This document shows positions 57,395 to 64,000 of a stretch of DNA of 64,000 bases, in pieces. Numbering within the stretch: position 1 is the stretch's first letter; each line of letters begins with the position of its first letter. The DNA comes from a bacterium (lineage in GTDB: Bacteria > Acidobacteriota > Polarisedimenticolia > Polarisedimenticolales > Polarisedimenticolaceae): contig JAAELQ010000263.1 of NCBI GenBank assembly GCA_024226515.1, positions 1-64,000 on the forward strand. The letters run 5' to 3'. Under the pieces are notes generated by a model. That model had not been told where the DNA came from, made no database searches, and worked only from the letters and a program-made list of their open reading frames with translations. The position numbers and the translations under genes were made by a program.

Positions 57395-57417
57395 GGGCGC
57401 CTCCGGATGAGGCGCCC
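57395..57417 (+). terminator. Stem-loop terminator after the HtrA gene
   Basis: GGGCGCCTC-CGGAT-GAGGCGCCC is a perfect 9-bp stem with a 5-nt loop, followed by TTCGTG. The U run is short, but the stem strength and place (37 nt after the stop) fit a terminator. A TATATT -10-like hexamer follows at 57424. Confidence 0.65.
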
Positions 57418-57462
57418 TTCGTGTATATTGCGTTTCTTGCACGTGCTCGACGGGTTCCCCTC

Positions 57463-58869
57463 ATGCCGCTGAAGACCAAGCCGCGAATCCTGCTGGCCGA
57501 CGACGAGGCCGATATTCGGTCCTCGCTGCGCATGATTCTCGAGTACGAGGGGATGGAGTCGATCGAGGCCGCGACCGGCCCCGAGGCGCTGGAGAAGGTC
57601 GCCTCGGACGAGCCCGACGCCGTCCTGCTGGACATCAAGATGCCGCGGATGGACGGGCTGGAAGTCCTGGCCCAGCTGCGCGAGAAGCATCCGGATGTTG
57701 CCGTCGTCATGATCTCCGGCCACGGCACGATCGAGACAGCGCTCGAGGCGACACGGCTCGGCGCGCTGGACTTCATGGAGAAGCCGCTCGAGCGCGAGCG
57801 TGTCCTGCTGGTTCTGCGCAACGCCCTCGAACGCAGCCGTCTCGAGCGCCAGGTGCGCGAGTTCCGCTCCAGCGCCGAGGAACGCCACCGCATGGTCGGC
57901 GATTCCGCCGTGCTGCGCGAGATCCGGGACGCCGTGGCGCGCATCGCGCCGACGCGCGCCTCGGTGCTGATCACCGGCGAATCGGGAACCGGCAAGGAGC
58001 TGGTCGCGCGGGCGATCCACCGCAACAGCACGCGATCCGACAAGCCGTTCGTCAGTGTCAACTGTGCGGCGATTCCCGAAGAGCTGATCGAGTCGGAGCT
58101 GTTCGGACACGTCAGGGGCTCGTTCACGGGAGCCAGCAAGGATCAGATCGGCAAGTTCGTGCGCGCCGAGGGCGGAACGATCTTCCTCGACGAAGTCGGT
58201 GACATGAGCCTCAAGACGCAGGCCAAGGTGCTGCGCGTACTGCAGGACGGCAGTGTCGAGCCGGTCGGCGCGGCCAAGACGCTGGCCGTCGACGTGCGAG
58301 TCGTGGCCGCGACCAACAAGGACCTGCCGCACGAGATCTCGGCCGGCGCGTTCCGCGAGGATCTGTACTTCCGCCTCAACGTCGTTCCGCTGCACCTGCC
58401 GCCCTTGCGCGAGCGAGCCGACGACGTCGAGGCGCTCGTGAAACACTTCGCCGGGACGTTCTGCGCAGAGAACAATTATCGCGAGAAGGAGTTCGACGCC
58501 GCCGCGATTCGTGCGCTCGCGCGCCAGCCGTGGCGCGGCAACGCGCGCGAGCTGCGCAACGCGGTCGAACGGCTGATCATCATGGCGCCCGAGAGCACCG
58601 TCCGCGCCTCGGACCTGCCCGCCGGTCTCGGCCTGGCGCTGGCCACCGAGGGCGCCGCGGCGGCCGACGGCGTGTTGCCCATCGCGTATCACGGCGCGAC
58701 GCTGCAACGGTTCAAGGAGCGAGCCGAGAGGGCGTACATCGTTGCGATGCTGCGCGCGAACGACTGGAACATCGCCGGGACGGCCAAGTCGATCGAGACA
58801 CCGAGATCCAACCTGTACAAGAAGCTGGAAGCGCACGATATCAATCGTGAGAAGGACGGTGCGTCATGA
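57463..58869 (+). CDS. NtrC-family response regulator with GSFTGA loop, in operon with beta-oxidation genes
   Basis: 468 residues from ATG 57463; a GTG at 57421 is in frame but adds non-conserved residues. Receiver with Asp57 ([10 protein letters not shown]), AAA+ domain with Walker A GESGTGKE (172-179), Walker B IFLDEVGD, and C-terminal Fis-type HTH ([20 protein letters not shown]). The sigma-54 contact loop reads GSFTGA (219-224) rather than GAFTGA. Ser in place of the first Ala occurs naturally but is uncommon and may alter sigma-54 interaction. Its stop overlaps the thiolase start as ATGA, so regulator and enzymes are co-expressed. Confidence 0.93.
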   Translation: MPLKTKPRILLADDEADIRSSLRMILEYEGMESIEAATGPEALEKVASDEPDAVLLDIKMPRMDGLEVLAQLREKHPDVAVVMISGHGTIETALEATRLGALDFMEKPLERERVLLVLRNALERSRLERQVREFRSSAEERHRMVGDSAVLREIRDAVARIAPTRASVLITGESGTGKELVARAIHRNSTRSDKPFVSVNCAAIPEELIESELFGHVRGSFTGASKDQIGKFVRAEGGTIFLDEVGDMSLKTQAKVLRVLQDGSVEPVGAAKTLAVDVRVVAATNKDLPHEISAGAFREDLYFRLNVVPLHLPPLRERADDVEALVKHFAGTFCAENNYREKEFDAAAIRALARQPWRGNARELRNAVERLIIMAPESTVRASDLPAGLGLALATEGAAAADGVLPIAYHGATLQRFKERAERAYIVAMLRANDWNIAGTAKSIETPRSNLYKKLEAHDINREKDGAS

Positions 58870-60161
58870 ACGGCGATCGAGATGTCGTCGTCGTCGCAGG
58901 GGCTCGCACGCCGTTCACCAAGTCGGCGGGCCAGATGGGAAACGTCTCGGCCGTCGAGCTCGGCCGGGTGGCGATGCGCGAGGCCATCGAGCGCGCCGGC
59001 ATCCCGCCGGCGGAGATCGACGAGGTCGTGGTCGGCAACATCGCCGGTCCTCCCGACTCGGCGAACGTGGCCCGCGTCATCTCGCTGCTGGCGAAGGTGC
59101 CGCAGTCGGTGCCCGCGTTCACGGTCAACCGCAACTGCGCCTCCGGGCTGGAGTCGATCGTCGAGGGCGCGTATCGCATCGGCGCCGGGCACGCGGACCT
59201 CATCGTCGCCGGCGCGGTCGAGTCGATGACCAACATCCCGTTTCTGTTCAGCGAAGATGCGCAGCGGATCTGGACCCGGCTCGCCCGCTCGAAGGGGCTG
59301 CTGGCCCGCCTCGGCACCGCGACCGCGTTCCGGCCCGCGCACTTCAAGCCGGTCATCGGCCTGATGCTCGGACTGACCGACCCGGTCTCGGGCCTGAACA
59401 TGGGAGAGACGGCCGAGGTGCTCGCGCGCGAGTTCGCGATCAGCCGCGAGGACCAGGACCGCTTCTCGCTGCGCAGCCACCAGCGCGCCGAGGCTGCGTG
59501 GGCCGAGGGCCGCCTCGAGCCCGAGGTCGTCCCGGTTCCGATTCCCCCGAAATACAAGGAAGCGGCACAGCAGGACGACGGCATCCGCGAGGGACAGTCG
59601 CTCGAGGCGCTGGCCCGGTTGCGAACGGTGTTCGACCGCAAGTTCGGCACCGTCACGGCCGGAAACTCGTCCCAGATCACCGACGGCGCGGCGGCTCTGG
59701 TGCTCGCCTCGGCGCGGCGAGCGCGCGAACTCGGGCTACGCGTGATGGGTCGCATCCGCTCCTGGGGCTTCGCCGGCTGCGACCCGGCGCGGATGGGGCT
59801 GGGGCCCGTCCTGGCGACGCCCGTCGCGCTGCGCCGCGCGGGTGGCCTGACGATGGACCGCATGGACGTGGTCGAGATCAACGAGGCCTTCGCGGCTCAG
59901 GTGCTGGCCTGTTTCAAGGCGTTCGAGTCGCGGAAGTTCGCCGAGCGTTTTCTGGGTGGCGCCCCGATCGGCGCGCCGCCGATGGAGCGGGTCAACGTCA
60001 ACGGCGGAGCGATCGCGCTCGGGCATCCCGTCGGCGCCACCGGTGGCCGTCTGGTGCTGACCGCGTTGCTCGAGATGGAACGACGCAACGCCAACCTGGG
60101 CCTGGTCACGCTGTGTATCGGCGGCGGACAGGGCGGAGCAATCGTGTTGGAGCGTGCGTGA
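58866..60161 (+). CDS. Acetyl-CoA acyltransferase (thiolase), FadA/FadI type
   Basis: 431 residues. Nucleophile Cys91 is in [18 protein letters not shown]. The C-terminal catalytic pair is present: His in [17 protein letters not shown] and Cys in LCIGGGQGG. The length matches FadI-like trifunctional-protein beta subunits better than short acetoacetyl-CoA thiolases. It releases acetyl-CoA from 3-ketoacyl-CoA in the last step of beta-oxidation. It sits between the sigma-54 activator (ATGA overlap) and the multifunctional subunit (1-nt TGATG overlap), so one complex is likely. Confidence 0.93.
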   Translation: MNGDRDVVVVAGARTPFTKSAGQMGNVSAVELGRVAMREAIERAGIPPAEIDEVVVGNIAGPPDSANVARVISLLAKVPQSVPAFTVNRNCASGLESIVEGAYRIGAGHADLIVAGAVESMTNIPFLFSEDAQRIWTRLARSKGLLARLGTATAFRPAHFKPVIGLMLGLTDPVSGLNMGETAEVLAREFAISREDQDRFSLRSHQRAEAAWAEGRLEPEVVPVPIPPKYKEAAQQDDGIREGQSLEALARLRTVFDRKFGTVTAGNSSQITDGAAALVLASARRARELGLRVMGRIRSWGFAGCDPARMGLGPVLATPVALRRAGGLTMDRMDVVEINEAFAAQVLACFKAFESRKFAERFLGGAPIGAPPMERVNVNGGAIALGHPVGATGGRLVLTALLEMERRNANLGLVTLCIGGGQGGAIVLERA

Positions 60162-62305
60162 TGTCGGTGCCTGGCATGACCCATAAGATCGATGCCGAAG
60201 GTATCCTATACATCGTCTTCGATCGGCAGGGCGAGAAGGTCAACCTGCTGGGCAAGACGGTCCTCGAGGAGCTGGCGCGGGTGCTCGAGGAGGCGAGCCG
60301 GCGCGACGACGTGCGCGCCATCCTGTTCGCCAGCGCCAAACCCAAGATGTTCGTCGCCGGAATGGACGTCGAGGAGATCTCCTCGGTCAACGACGCGTAC
60401 CGCGCCGCCGAGGGCGCGCGCTTCGGCCAGGCGATCTTCGAGCAGGTGGCGCAGATCGGGCGCCCGTCCGCCTGCGCCATCGGCGGCACGTGCCTCGGCG
60501 GAGGCACCGAGCTGGCGCTGGCCTGCACGTTCCGCGTCGCCGCCGACGAGCCCTCGCTGCGCATCGGCCTGCCCGAGGTCAAGATCGGCATCGTCCCGGG
60601 CTTCGGTGGAACCCAACGGCTCCCACGGCTCGTCGGTCTTCCGGCGTCCCTCGACATGATCCTCACCGGACGAGGGTTGACCGCGAAGCAGGCCAAACGC
60701 ATCGGGCTGGTCGATCGCATCGTTCCGGCGTCCTACCTCGAGCGCGAGGCGTTGGGGTTGCTGCGCCGCGCGGCGGCCGACGGCATCGACGCGGTCGTCC
60801 GTTCGTTGAAACGCCCGCGACCGCTGGCCGCGCGTCTGGCGGGTCGCATCGGCCCGCTGCGCCGCTACGTCTTGAACCAGGCACGCAAGAAGACGGAGTC
60901 CAAGGTCAATCCGCTCGAGTACCCCGCCCCGTTCCGAGCGATCCACGCCGTCGAGGCGGCCTTCCTGCACGAGATGCCGCAGGGGCTGGACTACGAGGCG
61001 CGCGTCGTCGGCGAGCTCGTGCCGACTCCGACGTCGAAGAACCTGATCTGGCTGTTCAAGAGCCACGCGTCGCTGAAGGGCGACAACGCGGGCATCCAGG
61101 CGGTGCCGCGCAGGGTACGGCGTTGCTCGGTCATCGGCGCCGGCGTCATGGGCGGCGGAATCGCGCAGCTGGTGGCCAACAGGGAGGTCCCCGTCCGTTT
61201 GAAGGACGTGCGCTACGACGCGATCCTCACCGCATTGCGCACCGCGCGCTCGGTCTACGATCACAAGCTGAAGCGCCGCCGGATGACCGAGCGCGAGGTC
61301 GCGCAGAAGATGGCCTTCATCGCGCCGACGCTCGACGACAGCGGCCTGCGCCAGGTCGACCTGGTGATCGAGGCCGTCGTCGAGAGCCTGGAGATCAAGC
61401 GCCAGGTGCTGGCTCAGGCCGAGCACCACCTGGACGACCGGGCGGTCTTCGCCACGAACACGTCGTCGCTGCCGATCCGCGAGATCGCCGCGCACGCCGT
61501 GTACCCCGAGCGCGTGGTCGGCCTGCACTTCTTCAACCCCGTGCACCGCATGCCGCTGGTCGAGGTGATCAAGGGCCAGCGCAGCTCGCCCGAGGCTCTG
61601 GCCACGGTCCGCTCCTTCGCGCTCGCCCTGGGCAAGGTGCCCGTCGTCGTCCGCGACGAGCCGGGCTTCCTGGTCAACCGCATCCTGATGCTGTACCTAA
61701 ACGAGGCGCTGGGCTTGCTGCGCGAGGGGCTCAAGATCGAGACGATCGACGCCGCGATGAGCGGCTTCGGCATGCCGATGGGCCCGCTGGCCCTGCTCGA
61801 CCAGGTCGGGCTGGACACGGCGGGGCACGTCGCGGACGTGCTGAAGGCCGCCTTCGGGGCCCGCCTCGGCGGGGACGACACCCTCCTGCGGGCGATGGTC
61901 GCCTCGGGTCGGCTGGGCCAGAAGAACGGCAAGGGCTTCTATCGCTACCGCGACGGCAAGCGGACGACGCCGGACGCCGAGGTCTACGGGCTTCTCGAAT
62001 GCGAGCCGGGGACCGAGATTCCCCCGGAAACCCTGCAGGAACGCATGGTTTTCGCCATGATCAACGAGGCGATCGTTTGTTTACAAGACGGGGTCGTCCG
62101 CGAGCCGCGCGACGTCGACCTGGCGATGGTCATGGGCACCGGATTCCCCGCTTTCCGGGGAGGTTTGCTGCGCCACGCGGACTCCGTCGGAATACCGATC
62201 GTCGCCGACCGGTTGTCGCGCCTGGCGGAGGCCCACGGCGAGCGATACCGTCCTGCGGGGAGTTTGCAGCAGATGGTTCGGGAGCAGAGACGCTTCTACG
62301 CGTGA
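60161..62305 (+). CDS. Multifunctional enoyl-CoA hydratase/3-hydroxyacyl-CoA dehydrogenase (FadB/FadJ type)
   Basis: 714 residues from ATG 60161; the long upstream frame is out-of-frame thiolase sequence. The N-terminal crotonase domain has the oxyanion loop CLGGGTELALACTFRVA and the second catalytic Glu in GLPEVKIGIVPGFGGTQRLP. The 3-hydroxyacyl-CoA dehydrogenase part starts at ~320 with VIGAGVMGGGIAQLVA, then GLHFFNPVHRMPLVEVI (catalytic His) and NGKGFYRY. The C-terminal domain contains MGTGFPAFRGGLLRHAD. It hydrates enoyl-CoA and oxidises the hydroxyacyl-CoA, feeding the thiolase upstream. Confidence 0.95.
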   Translation: MSVPGMTHKIDAEGILYIVFDRQGEKVNLLGKTVLEELARVLEEASRRDDVRAILFASAKPKMFVAGMDVEEISSVNDAYRAAEGARFGQAIFEQVAQIGRPSACAIGGTCLGGGTELALACTFRVAADEPSLRIGLPEVKIGIVPGFGGTQRLPRLVGLPASLDMILTGRGLTAKQAKRIGLVDRIVPASYLEREALGLLRRAAADGIDAVVRSLKRPRPLAARLAGRIGPLRRYVLNQARKKTESKVNPLEYPAPFRAIHAVEAAFLHEMPQGLDYEARVVGELVPTPTSKNLIWLFKSHASLKGDNAGIQAVPRRVRRCSVIGAGVMGGGIAQLVANREVPVRLKDVRYDAILTALRTARSVYDHKLKRRRMTEREVAQKMAFIAPTLDDSGLRQVDLVIEAVVESLEIKRQVLAQAEHHLDDRAVFATNTSSLPIREIAAHAVYPERVVGLHFFNPVHRMPLVEVIKGQRSSPEALATVRSFALALGKVPVVVRDEPGFLVNRILMLYLNEALGLLREGLKIETIDAAMSGFGMPMGPLALLDQVGLDTAGHVADVLKAAFGARLGGDDTLLRAMVASGRLGQKNGKGFYRYRDGKRTTPDAEVYGLLECEPGTEIPPETLQERMVFAMINEAIVCLQDGVVREPRDVDLAMVMGTGFPAFRGGLLRHADSVGIPIVADRLSRLAEAHGERYRPAGSLQQMVREQRRFYA

Positions 62306-62400
62306 TTCACCGAACATTTTGTTCTGAAAAGCCCGCAAAACGGGGCACGTGCGAAGTGGCCTGCGCAGCGGGCCGGGTCGATGCGGGGTCTGAACCCGCA

Positions 62401-62406
62401 TACAAT
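62401..62406 (+). promoter_or_regulatory. -10 element before the last gene
   Basis: TACAAT lies 52 nt before the ATG at 62458 in a 152-bp spacer. No -35 is convincing. A short GCGGG/CCCGC inverted repeat immediately precedes it. Confidence 0.35.
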
Positions 62407-62457
62407 GACATGCGTATGAGATACCGAGGCATTTCACATATCTCGCCGGAGGGAGTC

Positions 62458-64000
62458 ATGGATCACTCGAGGAAGGTCCTGTCCACGCAGACCGTGATCG
62501 GTTTGCTGGCGGTCCTGCTGATCGCGGTGCTCGCAGCGCCGTCCGCGCTCGCGACCACGGAGCGCGTTGCGCTGAAGGACCTGGATGAACAGCTTGCCGC
62601 GTCGCTGCAGGCTCCGCTGCGGGCCAAACTGGCCGAGATCAGCGGCCAGAAGAACGACGAGGGCATCAAGAACGTCCGCGGTTCGTACTCGCGGTTGCTG
62701 TCCAAGGTCAGCGACGAGAAGTACGAGGTTTCGTTCCTCGAGCGCCGCGCCGACCCGGACACGCTCGTGGCGACCCGAATGGCGCTGACTCTCGAGCCGG
62801 ACCCGGCGAAGAAGGAAAGCTGGAAGATCACCAACGAGGAGGTCGTCGAGACGTACGACGACATGCATCGTGCCCTCGGTCTCACCTGCTACGACTTCGA
62901 CAAGTTCGACTTCGACCGCGAGGGCTTGAAGGTCACCGGCTCGAACGGCTCGGTGTGCGAGTACTACCGGCAGGGTACGGTGATGGGCTTCGCGCTGATC
63001 ACCGACGACCTGAAGTACGACTATACCGCGCCCAAGTATCTCGACTTCTACACGTTGCAGCAGATGAACGAGAGCGATTGGCCGGAGTACGTGGATTTCG
63101 ATCCGAAGTTCATTGAAATGTACTGCGATGCCGACACCTGCGAAGAGCTGCTCGACGAGCTCTTCACCGGGCTCGATCGCATCCCTGCCGACCAGCGTAA
63201 GGCGGAGATCAAGGGCAGAACGGACTCGCTGCCCGCCGCCGCGAAGACGTGGATGGACAAGCAGGTCCAGAAGATGGTGGACCGCCGGAAGGAGAGCCCG
63301 TTCGCCGACTTCGGCCCCGACACCCCCCCCGGCAACCGCAATTACGTCGTCGCCGTCAACAAGAACGACAAGGAAGCGGTCGGGCTGCGCTACAACAACT
63401 GGGGCGGCTTCGAGCTGACGTTCTGGGCTCGGATCAACGATCCGGCCTTCGGCATCCAGAGCGCCAACCTGTACGGTTACTACACCGAGGAGACCACGAA
63501 GACTACGCCGCCCTACGAGCTGGAGGCGCGCCCGGATCTCGGCAACCGCTGGTACGACCTGTACAAGGTGACCGGCGAGGTCGAGGTCGCGCTGAACGAC
63601 CCGGAGATGATCTCCGGCGACGTGGAGTACGGCGTCAACATTCGGCAGGACATCGACGTCCTCCCGTTCTTCGTGGCCACCAAGCCGCGTGAGAACGTCA
63701 AGCGCCCTTCGCTGTTCCTCAACTCGGTCGAGTACGAGGGCAAGGATCTGACCTGGGTGCAGGTCAACCCCTACGGCGGGTACATCGTCTTTCCCGAGGT
63801 GATTCCCGGCGGTACCAAGATCGACCTGCGTATCGTCTTCTCCTCGCGCGCGCTGCACAAGGTGAACCACGCGTTCACGCGCACGCCGCGCGGCTCGTGG
63901 CTGCCGCTGGTGCGCTTCGGTGACTTCATCGAAGAGTTCGACATGGTCTACAAGAGCCCGTCGAAGTACACGCTGCTCGGCATCGGCAAGAAGGTGCACG
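62458..64000 (+). CDS. Unrecognised secreted protein, 3' end missing
   Basis: 514 codons are visible and the frame is open to the window edge. GGAGGGAG stands before the ATG. A signal peptide (VIGLLAVLLIAVLAAPSALA) is followed by a helical start (LDEQLAASLQAPLRAKLAEI) and a mixed region with NNWGGFELTFWARINDPAFG, NLYGYYTEETTKT and VNPYGGYIVFPEVIPGGTKI. Two close Cys pairs (TCYDFDKF...VCEYY; YCDADTCEEL) suggest disulfides. I recognise no catalytic motif in this part; the domains that define the family may lie beyond the window. It is separated from the fad operon by a 152-bp spacer with its own -10-like hexamer. Confidence 0.7.
   Translation, partial: MDHSRKVLSTQTVIGLLAVLLIAVLAAPSALATTERVALKDLDEQLAASLQAPLRAKLAEISGQKNDEGIKNVRGSYSRLLSKVSDEKYEVSFLERRADPDTLVATRMALTLEPDPAKKESWKITNEEVVETYDDMHRALGLTCYDFDKFDFDREGLKVTGSNGSVCEYYRQGTVMGFALITDDLKYDYTAPKYLDFYTLQQMNESDWPEYVDFDPKFIEMYCDADTCEELLDELFTGLDRIPADQRKAEIKGRTDSLPAAAKTWMDKQVQKMVDRRKESPFADFGPDTPPGNRNYVVAVNKNDKEAVGLRYNNWGGFELTFWARINDPAFGIQSANLYGYYTEETTKTTPPYELEARPDLGNRWYDLYKVTGEVEVALNDPEMISGDVEYGVNIRQDIDVLPFFVATKPRENVKRPSLFLNSVEYEGKDLTWVQVNPYGGYIVFPEVIPGGTKIDLRIVFSSRALHKVNHAFTRTPRGSWLPLVRFGDFIEEFDMVYKSPSKYTLLGIGKKVH

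Noticed and set aside
62312-62324. GAAC/GTTC inverted pair resembling an SOS box
   Set aside because: The spacer is 5 nt instead of 4, so it does not match the LexA-type core seen at 3728-3745.
62434-63999. 521-codon minus-strand frame at the right edge
   Set aside because: The plus strand has a signal peptide, ribosome binding site and balanced composition over the same region; the minus frame has none.

Overview
The window is GC-rich DNA, dense in genes, apparently from a diderm bacterium. The signs are lipoproteins, periplasmic HtrA, a FtsQ/FtsL divisome, and MurE with the DNPR motif that predicts meso-diaminopimelate peptidoglycan. Large secreted FG-GAP proteins with MopE-type metal-binding motifs, a RodZ-like/DUF2914 protein, several sigma-54 activators and a PASTA-bearing FtsI suggest an uncultured Acidobacteriota (Thermoanaerobaculia-like) or a deltaproteobacterial/Myxococcota relative. 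No rRNA or tRNA is present, so the phylum stays an inference.

Layout. (1) 1-25.2 kb is an accessory 'secreted display' region. It holds a truncated FG-GAP protein, an Asp/Ser-rich secreted protein with a shifted PDZ-like tail, a 60-aa peptide with a RiPP/GG-type leader behind a sigma-54-like promoter, a PrcB-like lipoprotein and a metallo-beta-lactamase-fold hydrolase. Two paralogous two-gene operons follow (short secreted protein plus ~1,660-aa FG-GAP/beta-helix protein, ATGA-overlapped). They point away from each other around a RodZ-like protein and a dockerin/cohesin/FG-GAP protein. A third long paralogue ends the region. Four of these proteins share the same C-terminal 'SWG' module. (2) 25.2-42.4 kb, minus strand, is a complete, tightly overlapped dcw operon: mraZ-rsmH-ftsL-ftsI-murE-murF-mraY-murD-ftsW-murG-murC-ftsQ-ftsA-ftsZ. 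It is followed 4 nt later by a PleD-like response regulator/diguanylate cyclase. murB and ddl are absent. Three 10-bp-spaced TGGAN boxes upstream of mraZ look like the MraZ operator. (3) 42.6-51.8 kb is mixed: a trans-sulfuration-type PLP enzyme, a ~356-bp inverted-repeat (REPIN-like) element, an HTH-TPR regulator overlapping a secreted-protein gene, a histidine kinase, an SGNH-hydrolase/TPR protein, a PhoD-like lipoprotein phosphatase, a GGGGTCAGAC-type repeat cluster, and an RlmD/TrmA-like methyltransferase. (4) 51.8-62.3 kb, plus strand, holds ligA, an NtrC-type activator, a single receiver domain behind a near-consensus sigma-54 promoter, a DegP/HtrA protease, and a second NtrC-type activator (GSFTGA variant) in an overlapped operon with a thiolase and a FadB/FadJ-type beta-oxidation protein. 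(5) 62.5-64.0 kb is the start of an unrecognised secreted protein that runs off the window.

How the parts work together. The dcw block makes peptidoglycan precursors and the division ring under MraZ control, with a c-di-GMP enzyme attached. The 51.8-62.3 kb block reads as a regulator/stress/fatty-acid module linked to sigma-54. The first 25 kb looks like a family of modular exported proteins that expanded by duplication, and it is the least explained part of the window.
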